Source: Chlamydiota bacterium
Lineage (GTDB): Bacteria; Auribacterota; JACPWU01
Reading direction: 5' to 3'
Assembly (NCBI GenBank): GCA_016178055.1
Contig: JACOUC010000080.1
Span: 1 to 37,290 of the forward strand
DNA length: 37,290 nt
In this document: positions 24,701 to 34,400 of the stretch, piece after piece
Layout: every line of letters begins with the position of its first letter
Numbering within the stretch: position 1 is the first letter of the stretch
Made by a program: the position numbers and the translations under genes
The notes under the pieces: model-generated
What the model saw: the letters and a program-made list of their open reading frames with translations, nothing else
Database searches by the model: none
What the model was told of the DNA's origin: nothing

Positions 24701-25295
24701 AAGCTATGTCAATCGTGTGCTTTCACTCTATCACAAAGACCGGTTGGAATTTAATTATGCGGCCACGAAGGCCGTCATCCTTTATTTGGCAAAGGTCATG
24801 TTGATCAAAGACGAGGTCTATGTGGCCCATCTTTTAACGAGCCCAGAAAAATTGGGGAGGGACAAAGAGCGTTATCATATTGATGAAAGGTTGGGTGATC
24901 GGGTCATTTACCGACATCTCAATCGGCCCCAATTTAAGATTTTTGGATTCAATGTTGAGTTTGATATTGTGACGCGCAATTGGCAGCTTCGGATCATGAA
25001 GCATTTAAAATTTTTAAGAAAAATTTTGTCAGAGTGGCATCGACCTGAAAAGGAATTTCGTCAATGGTATTTCGAGATGACGGACCGTTTCGACTTTCAT
25101 GACGAATCCAGTTATCAACTTTACGTTCAGGCCTTAAAGACTCCGGAAGAGGTTCGCGGTTATCGCCAGATTCGTTATCTCAAAATGGAAGAGGCTCGCC
25201 TCAAAGTCAGTGAGCTTCTAGGAATGTCTTCAAAAGTTTCTTCTCTAACTTCAAAGTTGCCGCAAATGAAGGAAACCTCAAAAGCAAGAAAATGA
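21708..25295 (+). CDS. Indolepyruvate ferredoxin oxidoreductase, single-chain form
   Basis: A 1,195-residue TPP and iron-sulfur enzyme that oxidatively decarboxylates aryl pyruvates to acyl-CoA with ferredoxin, in amino-acid breakdown or its reverse. Order: alpha-type pyrimidine domain (residues 10-200, with TGYPGSPVADVFD), TPP-binding domain (FCPGCPHRDSS near 410; GDSTFF from 496; DNKTTAMTG), a ferredoxin-like cysteine region from C636 (CEYCLECTKSTGCPGL, CVADMACTKIKACPSF), the gamma domain from about 724 (SGVGGMGIG), and a long C-terminal extension. The alpha, beta and gamma parts, often separate genes, are fused. The stop overlaps the next small ORF by four bases. This oxygen-sensitive enzyme type suggests an anaerobic host. 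Confidence 0.93.
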   Translation: MDKRFIKKEGFEVFNGNELIIKGALEAGVSLITGYPGSPVADVFDVASSIKELLLEEGVLAQLANNEALSVARLNGTQMEDIRAMAVMKSVGLHVAADGLAIGNLSKSGKKGGALVVVGDDPWSDSTQVPADSRYLAKHLHLPVMEPSTFQELKDWVKIGFELSRDSDLYLLYLVTTNQADGGGIVEVARHLSPKYNMNHPIELDTRKIPVNDTVLLPPRTGAREVDLKERYQRLHQACRERKVNTLLYPAQGIQEFGFISSGLAYSYLEHALWELGLQGRFPILKLGITFPIDSNVFLDFASQVKNVIVVEERRGFIEEAITLILKDAFQSGSFSRPPKIWGKSFPNGLPGIPSTRGLNPSILIERLGELFLHFPPEGLERLRVQKELDLIEEVSKFSLEIPVRTPTFCPGCPHRDSSNVLLDIKKDFRNPNYMKQHHKTQPVDLLFHGDTGCYTMLMFEPNQDLMHNYSGMGLGGGTGAGIDPFITNKQVVFMGDSTFFHSGMTAISDSIKNNQDIAYIILDNKTTAMTGHQPTPESDTDVLGRPTFAQDIEAVLRGMTRRGPIPVLRVNPAYREEYREVLEETILKEGVKVIIADKECGITFHRRLRKEKSKMIREKGYLPEEEFINITPEVCEYCLECTKSTGCPGLTVEETDYGSKIVTDLSTCVADMACTKIKACPSFEKVIVKRSKKTIDPLKGIDLKSFPQPQHGRVHDQWRTYISGVGGMGIGVLTSVLVHAGMREGYHVLFCDKKGLAIRNGGVYSEITFLKGPLKVSPLIPNGKADLLWGLDALEAARAIDPKMPIRVGSPERTTAFINLFKTPTIRTLMNIDHFSIAELETLLKTYTCRDQYEGFDFSSLSEKYLGSKLYSNLVMLGSAFQKGLLPLGLDSILSAIQDTIQGDLKKNITAFNLGRRFILSPEIFSSHSKHHPFQNLFEEKQEMLARTFRKGKRLSQGYRELVQGALTQLVLDDETLRHFALRVYDLIQYENLDYAKSYVNRVLSLYHKDRLEFNYAATKAVILYLAKVMLIKDEVYVAHLLTSPEKLGRDKERYHIDERLGDRVIYRHLNRPQFKIFGFNVEFDIVTRNWQLRIMKHLKFLRKILSEWHRPEKEFRQWYFEMTDRFDFHDESSYQLYVQALKTPEEVRGYRQIRYLKMEEARLKVSELLGMSSKVSSLTSKLPQMKETSKARK

Positions 25296-25519
25296 GAAAA
25301 AGAAAAAGTAGTTTTATGAGAGATTATTTTTCTCTGGATGTGGGTCATGATCAGTTGCTTTTTTTCTTGAATACAACACCTCAAGATCGCTTGAACTGGT
25401 TGGAAGAAGTGAATGATTTTCTTTTTAAAACGATGTCCAAGGCCAAACTTTCTCTTTGGAGAAATGCTAGGATAGAAGGGGAAAAAATCAGGGGGCTTTA
25501 CTCTTCTATCACTGCCTAA
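25292..25519 (+). CDS. Small conserved-looking protein coupled to the oxidoreductase
   Basis: A 75-residue ORF whose ATG overlaps the oxidoreductase stop codon (ATGA), the pattern of translational coupling. The sequence is basic at the N-terminus and has TTPQDRLNWLEEVNDFLFKT, an amphipathic helical stretch. No catalytic motif or membrane segment is visible. Its tight linkage suggests it is made with, and may serve, the enzyme, but no function is recognised. Confidence 0.6.
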   Translation: MRKRKSSFMRDYFSLDVGHDQLLFFLNTTPQDRLNWLEEVNDFLFKTMSKAKLSLWRNARIEGEKIRGLYSSITA

Positions 25520-25608
25520 AATATGCTAGAATAAAACCAGATGTTGTGTTTATAAAATTCATTCGATAGGTAAGATTTCTCTAGGTTTTTTTCTTAATTG
25601 TTTCATGG

Positions 25609-25675
25609 TCCCATCACCTCTCGTTGGCCCTTCAGGCTGGCGGACCCGCCTTTAGCGGTACGAGAGGTGGTGGGA
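25609..25675. repeat. TCCCATCACCTCTCGT inverted repeat
   Basis: TCCCATCACCTCTCGT (25609-25624) pairs with ACGAGAGGTGGTGGGA (25660-25675) at 15 of 16 positions, enclosing a GC-rich inner palindrome (GGCGGACCCGCC). It lies just before the unknown secreted protein's start and may influence its expression. Confidence 0.85.
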
Positions 25676-25688
25676 TGGAGAAGAGATT

Positions 25689-26987
25689 ATGGAAGACGTC
25701 CTGATAAGGAGGTGTCAAGTTTTCCTCTTGGGCGTGGGCTTTCTTTTTTTAGGACTTCCCTTAAGTAGCAATGATTCCCTCCCTTCTGCTATTTCAGAAA
25801 TTTCAAAAGATCATCAGCTTACGAATCCTCCTCTTTTAGCAGTCGTTGTCGTAAAAGGGGGCGGTTCTTTGGGTGAAAAGATTTCTAGAGTGAACCAAGA
25901 GAATACGGTGCTCGATGGCTTACAAAGAAAACCCGATGGGCGTTTTGAACTTTCATTGGAGAATAAAGAGAATACGCTTTATTTAATTAATCAAGGGAAA
26001 ATGAAGTTGGGGATGATCACCTCCTTTTTATCTTCTGATAAACGTCATATTCAAATATGGGATCTTCCAGAAAAGCCTTTGGAGGAAAACCGCTACCTTC
26101 AACAACCTTTTCAGAGTTTAGAAAAAGGAAATAAAGGAAATGAGAATTTAAATAACGAAAAAGGTTTTTTTCGTTTTTTGGGTCCTTTGGGAAATGACGC
26201 TTCTCTCCAAAATCTTGTTTATATTTATCCCGTGAGCGATCCTTCTCATCCTGAACCTATTCCTATTGGCATTGATGAAATTGCTCAAAAAATTATTTTT
26301 TCTGACAAGGGGCATCCTTCTATCGAAGTAGGGAATCCTCGCAGGGGTGTTTCGTTGGATGTGGATCTTTCTTTACGCAAAGCGATTCTGACAGTGATCA
26401 CTTTAGGTCAAGCGGCCCGTTCTTCAGAAGAATTTCCTTTGGAAGAGGCGAAGTTGACACTCGATTTTTTAAATCATGGAGAACTGCAGTTTAATCTGGG
26501 AGGGCATGAAACTCTACTCCCTATTATTTTTAAACCTTTTCGTGAAAATAGTTCTGATCATCCAGGAAAAGGATTTTTTCGAGAAACAGGGGTGACGATT
26601 AGGGGAGTAGAACTTTTCGAAATTTTTGAGAAGGGCGAGAGGCTCAATTTCAATGGAGATAAATACAATCTTCTTTTAGAGGGGAAAGAAAAGTTTAAGG
26701 AGTTTAATCAGGGAGATTTGATGAAAGGGTTTAAAGAGGCTTTGAAAAAAGATTTATTGAGACCTGGAGAAAATTTGGGAGTACCTCATGAAGGAGAAAT
26801 AATAAAGCCATCTTTAAACGTGAATAGACCTGCTGGAGAAACACGGCAGAATATTCAAGGAAGAGAAGAAAGACAAGGGCCCGATCATAGAGAAAGTCCT
26901 TCCGGAAATATGGGACAGGATGATCAATCTCGCCCCTCACCGCCTCATCCTTCTGACAACGATTTAAGGTCCAGAAAACAGAATTAG
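25689..26987 (+). CDS. Unknown secreted protein with low-complexity C-terminus
   Basis: A 432-residue protein not matched to a known family. The N-terminal hydrophobic stretch (FLLGVGFLFLGLPLSSND) is a likely signal peptide or anchor. The middle (about 50-340) is mixed alpha/beta without visible catalytic motifs. The last 80 residues are a hydrophilic tail rich in Pro, Arg, Gly and Asp (PSGNMGQDDQSRPSPPHPSD). That tail resembles in composition the end of the anti-sigma protein at 4920-6389, hinting at a shared envelope feature. The start may lie at ATG 25689 or slightly downstream. It converges with the DUF4143 ATPase, 20 bases away. Confidence 0.65.
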   Translation: MEDVLIRRCQVFLLGVGFLFLGLPLSSNDSLPSAISEISKDHQLTNPPLLAVVVVKGGGSLGEKISRVNQENTVLDGLQRKPDGRFELSLENKENTLYLINQGKMKLGMITSFLSSDKRHIQIWDLPEKPLEENRYLQQPFQSLEKGNKGNENLNNEKGFFRFLGPLGNDASLQNLVYIYPVSDPSHPEPIPIGIDEIAQKIIFSDKGHPSIEVGNPRRGVSLDVDLSLRKAILTVITLGQAARSSEEFPLEEAKLTLDFLNHGELQFNLGGHETLLPIIFKPFRENSSDHPGKGFFRETGVTIRGVELFEIFEKGERLNFNGDKYNLLLEGKEKFKEFNQGDLMKGFKEALKKDLLRPGENLGVPHEGEIIKPSLNVNRPAGETRQNIQGREERQGPDHRESPSGNMGQDDQSRPSPPHPSDNDLRSRKQN

Positions 26988-27007
26988 TATTTATTTCTAC
27001 CCTCGCT

Positions 27008-28201
27008 TCAAATCTGAAACCAGGGTTGTATGATAAAATTCTCTCTTAGATAGGAATTTTCTCCTCCATAAAAAATAATTCCTTGCTCTTGAGAGTTGTC
27101 TTTTAGGTTAAACCACCACCTTATTGTTTTAAAATGGTCGCTGGAGACTTGCGAAGATGATTTAATTTCTAGAGGGAGAAGTTCTTTCCCGAGGTCAATC
27201 AGGATATCGATCTCATTTCCTGTATGGTCTCGCCAAAAGTAAAGGGGTGGTTCTTGTCCTGCATGGGTGAACAGTTTTACCAATTCTGAGACAACCAAGG
27301 TTTCAAAGAGGGCGCCTTTCAGGGGGTGAAGTGGAATATCTTCTGCGGATCTCAATTTTAAAAGATAGGAGAGTAAGCCTGTATCAAGAAAGTAAAGCTT
27401 TGGACTTTTGACAAGTCTTTTGCTGAAATTTTTGTGATGGCCAGGTAAAAGATAAATGAGCGAACTGGCTTCGAGAATACTGATCCAAGATTTTGCGGTG
27501 GGCTGTGCGATACCGGCATCGTTTGCTAAAGATGAAAGATTCAAGAGCTGGCCGCTTCTTCCTGCGCATAGCCGGACAAAATTTCTAAAGGTGGTCAGGT
27601 TCCCTATTTTTAAAACATCGCGTACATCCCGTTCCACATAACTTTGGTCATAAGAAGCGTACCAATCTTGCGGATCAATCTTTTGAGTGTAAAGTCTTGG
27701 GTAACAGCCTTTGAAAATAAATTTTTCAAGAGAGTCTTTAGGCTTTGGGATGCTTGCAATCTGGGTCAATCGTTTGACCGGTTCTTGAAATGGCTGGTGA
27801 AGAATTTCTGAGATGGAAAGAGGTAAGAGCCTCAGAATAGCAGAGCGACCCGCCAATGTTTGTGTGATTCTTTCCATGAGGATGAAATTTTGAGATCCTG
27901 TGAGAATCCAGGAGCCGGGGAGTGGACTGGCGTCGATCAGTTCTTGTAGATAGGATAAGAGTTGAGGCGCTTTTTGAACCTCATCAAAAATACAGGGGGC
28001 GGGGTTGGCTTTAAGAAATCCGGTAGGATCCCTCAATGCAAACTCAAGAAGATTGGGGTTTTCCAGAGAAACATAATGGTGATTTTTGAAGAATTCTTTG
28101 ACGAGGGTCGTTTTTCCAGATTGTCGCGGTCCCGTGACATAAATCGCAGGAAATCCCTTAGAGAGTGTTGCCAGCTTGAAAGAAAGATATCTTGAAATCA
28201 T
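27008..28201 (-). CDS. AAA-type ATPase with DUF4143 C-terminal domain
   Basis: A 397-residue ATP-binding protein. Walker A is GPRQSGKTT at residues 24-32 and Walker B lies in CIFDEVQKAP; LTGSQNFILM is the sensor-1-like motif. The C-terminal half is DUF4143, with the ERDVRDVLKIGNLTTFRNFV segment, a winged-helix-like stretch, and a nuclease-like end (FWRDHTGNEIDILIDLGKEL, PLEIKSS). This family is very common and mobile in bacteria and archaea; its function is unknown, with a role in defence or DNA transactions often suspected. The start is uncertain by a few codons. Confidence 0.9.
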   Translation of the reverse strand: MISRYLSFKLATLSKGFPAIYVTGPRQSGKTTLVKEFFKNHHYVSLENPNLLEFALRDPTGFLKANPAPCIFDEVQKAPQLLSYLQELIDASPLPGSWILTGSQNFILMERITQTLAGRSAILRLLPLSISEILHQPFQEPVKRLTQIASIPKPKDSLEKFIFKGCYPRLYTQKIDPQDWYASYDQSYVERDVRDVLKIGNLTTFRNFVRLCAGRSGQLLNLSSLANDAGIAQPTAKSWISILEASSLIYLLPGHHKNFSKRLVKSPKLYFLDTGLLSYLLKLRSAEDIPLHPLKGALFETLVVSELVKLFTHAGQEPPLYFWRDHTGNEIDILIDLGKELLPLEIKSSSQVSSDHFKTIRWWFNLKDNSQEQGIIFYGGENSYLRENFIIQPWFQI

Positions 28202-28244
28202 ATTTTCTGATGAGACTCATTAGAACATGTAAAATAATTCATGT

Positions 28245-28271
28245 CAAATTCAAAATTAAATTTTGAATTTG
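28245..28271. repeat. AT-rich palindrome upstream of the giant gene
   Basis: CAAATTCAAAATT and AATTTTGAATTTG form a perfect 13-bp inverted repeat with one central base, between the divergent DUF4143 ATPase and giant gene. It could be an operator or a word-type repeat. Confidence 0.6.
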
Positions 28272-28407
28272 TAAAATATATAGAATCTGATGATATTATG
28301 AGATATCTTTGACTTTTTAAGGTGTTTTGGTGTCTTAATCTATGGAAATTTTTGTGAGAAGATCTTTTTTATAAAAAATAAATTATCTTGTTCTGGCCCA
28401 ATAAGTT

Positions 28408-31400
28408 ATGAAATTAATTCAAAAATTGATTAGCATTATCCTTAGTTTTAACTTCCTTCTCTATGACCTTACCCTTTCAAGCGGATGGGCCCAGTCTGGT
28501 CATTTGCAGCCACTGATGGGCCAATCGGGTGAGGGGATTCAGGGCCAATCGCCCGAGGTAAATCAGGATACAGCCCTTTCCTTGGAGGGCTTAAATATAC
28601 CTCAGACAATAGGTGAAGTGACTGAACGCTTAATTTTGGAAGGGCGGCCGCTGGTTTTTCTCATTGAAGATGTTCATTGTAATTTGGAAGTTCAGAGGAA
28701 TGTTGGAAAAATATTAAAACAGCTAGAAGCAAAGGACGGGCTCGAAGCAAAAACTCAAAACGGGCTGGAGGCTCGAGGCTCGAAGCTCGAGGCAAAAGCA
28801 AAAACGAAAGCAAAAACGAAAGCGAAAGCAAAAGCAAAAGCAAAAACTGAAGAAGCATTTACCTCGAGCCTTGAGCCTCGAGCTTCGAGCAGTCTTTTTT
28901 CCGCCTCTAGCCTCCAGCCTTTAGCGGTTTTTAATAGCATCCAGCATCTAGCTTCTAGCCAGATCTTTCACGTCTTTCTCGAAGGTGCCTCCGGCCCCAT
29001 GGACGTGAGCCTCTACACGGGCTTCCCAGATCAAGAGGCTTTGAAATTAATCCAGAAACGGTGGTTAGAAAAAAATGAAATTACCGGAGCCGAGTCTTTT
29101 TTGATGAGTTCAGATCCCCGTCAAGTCGAGGGTTGGGGCGTGGAAGAGGTGGATGAGTATTGGAAAAACGTTTCTTCTATGGGGCAGTTGATGGAAGAGA
29201 AGGAATTCCAGTCACATGAATGGGAAAATTTAGAAGAGGCGTTTAAAAGTTTAAGGAAGAAAATTTATCCGAAGGAATTATTAGAGCTAATGAAGAAGCG
29301 GGAGCAGTATCGAGACTTTAAGATTGATTTAGGAGAATATTTAGAGCAGCTCAAGGCTCGAGGCTCGAAGCTCGAGGTTCGAAGCTCGAGGCAAAAGCAG
29401 AAAAAGAGGTCGAAGGTGGAAGGAAAAGAACGGATGGATGATGGAAGAAGGACGATGGAAGAAGGGAAAGCTGAGATCGCCACGCTCCCTACGGTCGCTC
29501 GCGATGACCACGATTCTGTCATTGCGAGGAGCCAGCCCTTTGTTAACAAAGGGCTGGGGACGAAGCAATCTCAGCTTTCACAGTATCCAACCATTCAAAA
29601 ATTTCTCAAACTCCAAACTCTTGAGAAAAAGATGGATCTGAAGGCAGTAGAGTCTGAATATCTTCAATTTCTATCCGAATTGGAGAAAAAGCTTTCGAAG
29701 GAAGAGATGGTAAGTGTCATGAGGCATGTGCTGGAACATCGTCTGGGAAGGGAAGGGGATGAGGAGCATTATTTGTTTTTGAATCGATATCTAGAACCAG
29801 GACATAGCGGACGTATCTCCCCTCTTAATTTAAGAGGGGTAGGGGGAGTTACAAAGGAAGACAATAACCCCACCAACTCCCCTTATGGTTTCCGCCTCTC
29901 GGCTTCAACCACTTCCTCGTCCACCCAAAAGCGGGTACCCGGACTCGGTCGTCTTAAGGGGAGGGAAAAGCAAGAAGAAAAGGAACTCTATCCCAACTTA
30001 AAGCTTTTTATTCAACAAATGTTTCTCATGAAAAGAATCTCATGGGAGAAGCTGGAAGGAGAAGTTAAGAAACGAGCGGATAGCGTAGAGCGTTTAGCGT
30101 ATAGGGGAAAATCAAATGAGAAAACAATCAAAAAACTTTTAAGATTAGAAAAAGATTTTGCGCTTTTAAAGCGAATCATATCGATGGAGGGGACGAGGGA
30201 AGATATAAAGAAGCTCGAGGCAAAGGACGGGCTCGAGGCTCGAAGCTCGAGGCTCGAAGCAAAAGCAAAAGCAAAAGCAAAAGCAAAAGCAAAAAAAGCA
30301 GAAGTATTTACCTCGAGCCTCGAGCCTCGAGCTTCGAGCAGTCTTTTTTCCCCCTCGAGCCTCGAGCCTTTGGCCTCGAGCCAAGCAGGCCTGAACGACT
30401 TTGTAAGAGATTTTCTATTTCGACTTGGCGAGTTAGCTCAAAAGAAAGCAATCGACTATGAATCCCCCGACTTTGGTAACATCTTCGAAATAGCCCAAAA
30501 ATTCTATGCAAAAGTCCTTGAACGAGATGAGATTTTTTATCAAAAGGTATCCAGGATTATTCAAGAAAAGAAGTTGACTCATGCAGCCTTGGTAGTGGGT
30601 GGATTTCATACGGAAGGATTAAAAGAGCGATTGAAAGAGGCCAGGATTGGATACGCAGTGATTACCCCAAGGGCCATTCAACACGATGATCGAAGGGTTT
30701 ATTTTCAAAAGATAGAAGAGCAGTATCAAAAGGCTAGTTTTTCAAACACTCTAACACCTGCTTTACAAACCAATCGAGCGATTATGGCAGGGGAAGCTCC
30801 CGGAGTTTTTGAAGCGGGAGAAGGAGGGAGAGCTGGAGAACTTATAGCAGCGGTTCAAATGCTTCATCCCAAAACATTAAGTCGTGAGTTTTTTGAAAAG
30901 TGGCGAAATGCGATAAATGATACACCACTTCGAGGCATTATCGGTGAGATAGAAAGGAAATATCTTGGTGGAGAGTTCAAAGGTAAAGAGGCAGATGAGT
31001 CTTATCAGAAAATAATTAAGGATTTGAAAGTTCCTCCAAATCTTGTTCCTCAACTACCTTCGTCTCAAACCCGCCATGGGATTGCGGGGACGGTGGAGGA
31101 TGAGGAGCTCAATGGGATTGCTCGAACGTGTAGTGCAGAGCCTATTGAAGTTGACACCCTTTCACCAATTCTTAATTTATTGAGCGAGGTCCAAAGTCGA
31201 GCCTCTCCTGAAAATGGAATAGATGCGTTAAAATTGAATGAGTTGGTAGATGCGGTACGATCTGGCCAAATTGAATTTTATCATCAACCCAATCTTTACC
31301 AGACCCACTTACCTGCTTTTGCTCGTCCTATCGACGGCCGTCTTCGGATTTATCTTTCAGGCGATTTAGCTATTCCTGACTCCGGAGAATTAACGCTTGC

Positions 31401-34400
31401 CCAAATTTTTGCCCTCGTGGGATTTTTCCATGAGACGCATGAGCAAATCACATTGGCTCAAGCTTATCCGAGTCTTGATCCCCGCATCCGTCATCGCATG
31501 GCGGTTTATGATGAGGCAAGGTTGATGCAACAATTTCAGGATCGACTCCCTCACGTTTTTCGTCATTCGGTGTTAAGCCCTCTCACGGTGCATGAACTTT
31601 GGCGGATGGACGATGAAACTTTAAGTGAAGTGGTGGAGAATACGGAGTTAAAACTTTCAGAGCATACGGCTGATTTTGAGAGAATGCCCGAATATCATCG
31701 TGAGGCTGAAGCTTATACCCATGCAATAAGCGATTATGCTCAAAGTTCAGGTCGAATGGGAGGAAACCTCGATTATGCCTTTTCAAATGGTTTGGGGAGA
31801 AGCGTTCAGACTTTAGAATTCAATCTAAACTCTCTTCGAAAAAAATCAGACTCCGGGGATTTGGTCATGGTTTTTCCTCCTATGGGAGAGAAGGATCCTG
31901 CTCAAGTACGTGTTCGCATCAATGGATTATCGGACTTTAATGTAAGTTTTCCTATAGATCCTCAACTGCGTGCCATTTTTACTTTTCATCGGATTTACTC
32001 ACTAAAAATACCTGCTGGTTTTCAAGCAGAGTTCATTCCCATCGTTGCTGCACTGGCGGCTTTAAAGGATTTGGAACGCCGATGGGGGGTTAAAGAAACC
32101 GTTATTCTGGCCAATGGACGAATTTGCGTTCGCGAACCGGGCGGAGGGTTGACTGTTAGAAATGGGGTAGCACATGAAATACTTCGGAGATTTTTTTCTG
32201 TCACTTTTAATGAAATTGCGCCTCGAACACTTTCAGTGTCTGAGTGGATAGGACGTGCAAACGTTGCGATGGGGAAAGGAAAACTTTCCGTGGCAAAGTT
32301 AATACTGGACAGAATATTCATTCCTGCTAAGGCGTTCACGCCGGAAATATTTACAGGAAAGATAGTGGAATTAAAAAACACTGTTGAAAGTGACGAGGTC
32401 AGGCGTTTAAGAGTTTCTTTGCAAGCCCATGCTAAAAAGTATAAGAATTATAAATTAAGACCAGCGCTCCAAGCCGCCGGATTTGAAAGTTCAGCGGCTT
32501 TTCTAAAAGCTGCTCAAGCAGATCCAAGCCTTTTAAATGTTGTGGGGGATTTTTTTATCAGGGTTTTAGAAATCAATGGAGGCAATGTTCCTTACTGCGC
32601 GGTTGTGATGAATTTTCCAAAACGGACTTATTTGGAATGGCTGACGCGATTGAACATTAAACCAGAAAACTTAAGTTATCATGAGGGAAAGAGACTTCGC
32701 AATATTCTTAGCCGAGCGAGGCAGAAGGAAATTTTTGATCAGGGCAAGGCATTATCTGATTTTACTCCCGATCAAATTCAATGTTTTCATTTGCCCAGGG
32801 CTCTTGCCAAATTGCATTGGGCTGATTTTAAAGAATTCGCGAAGCATCATGGAAATAGAGAGGATGTGAAAAGTGTTTTGAGGGAGACTTTTAGTGAAAC
32901 AGATCTTAAAAGAGAAGCCTACCGAGCCCTCTTTGGAAACCACAAAAAAGACCATCAGCTTTATTGCAACATTCGGGCCCTACTCAACATTAAAAACAAA
33001 ACACACCGCCGAGCGCTTTTTCTGACTGGATTTTCTCACGAAATGATTCACGAGCTTTTACCGGAGAAAGATCAGAAAGGGGAGAGATTAAAGAAATTGG
33101 AAGTGGATCTTGCCCGAGAAGATGCCGAGATTTTAAGAAGAGAAATGAAAGACATCAGGGCTTTTGTAGAGGCCAGGAAATTTGCTGAGGGGGTCAACCG
33201 TGATCCGAACACGTACCTGGAAAAATTTTACACTTCGGTCGTAAAGGGACTTTCGAAAGGCGTCCTTTTGCCTTTTTACTGGCTCGCCTGTCAAATTGCC
33301 AAACTGATTAATTGGGTTCGTGTGCGTCAAGGGAAAGAACCGCTGAGTAAGAATTTTATAGAGGATTGGATGGTTCCAGTTATTGAAGATATTTTTTTGC
33401 TGGTCGGATTTTTCTGGGGGCCTTTAGGATATGTGACGGGAAGAGCGGTTTTTGTGGGGCTGCATGCAGTCCAGAATCTGTCAACGGTAGATTTCGCGAC
33501 GATGCCCAACACGCAAGATGAAGATTTTGTCGTCCTCCCAATCAAAGATAACTCGGTAATCCCCAAAAGCAAACCGATACGATCTACGGGTGCCAGAAAG
33601 TTTTTTCGCATCTTTCAAAGGGTCGGGTTTTTTCAGACAAGATTCGATCTTTTTGATAATCCTTACTTGGGTGTCTGGAGAAAGTTTGAGAAGCTCCTTT
33701 TCAGCGCGTTTGGAAAAGTCGTAAGTCATTTTGAAAGGCCGATTTTCCGTTTGATATCTCTTGCTGAAACTCTACCCAAGCCTCTTGCGCTTTCAAGAGA
33801 AGCGATGAAAGCAGGGTTTGCGGCCTCCAACTCTTCTTCGAACTCAATCAGTGCTTCTTTGCTAAAAAGAATGGCAATGGTTTTACCTTTCTTGTCAGTA
33901 ATTCTAACAATTCCCTTTGTTGGAAAAGGAAATTTTGAAATTCTTGAAGAATCAAGCGGTACGACCTTTTCTTCAATGAGTCCTCTGATGGCATCAGTAA
34001 TCATGTTTACTCCTTGCATTAAATATAACCCATTCCCTTCGCAATATAAAGCCAAATCGGTGTTTTACAAAATTGCTTTTCCTCTATTGATGAGCCTCAT
34101 GGCCCTGATTCCATCACTTATCGCGATCGCTTTCGGGATGGAGGATGGCATGTCCTCCTCGTCCTTCCTCCCTCTTCCCTCTTTCCTTCTCGGTCTTACC
34201 GCCCACATCCGATCGAATCGTTGGGTGACCTTGCATCCCGGAACAAATTTTGGGAAGGGGGTGTTGGGGCAAGATCGTTGGTCCCCTGAAGAAGGGGAGG
34301 TTATTAAAAGTGAAGTGAGACTTCTCCTCAAGAGATTGGGGATTGAATCGCGGGTCAATCTTGAAAAGTTTCTTGATTCTATTAAGCCGTTTGGGATAGG

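Noticed and set aside
28780-28850. GCAAAA runs considered as a phase-variable simple-sequence repeat
   Set aside because: The unit is six bases, so gain or loss of units keeps the frame; it can change length but not switch the gene off.
32022-32381. Minus-strand 119-codon ORF inside the giant gene
   Set aside because: No known motif, no operon context, and it is not in a cassette slot; the plus-strand host frame is continuous here.
33327-33611. Minus-strand 94-codon ORF overlapping the RelE/ParE toxin and the host flank
   Set aside because: It is out of frame with the well-supported toxin gene and has no family resemblance.
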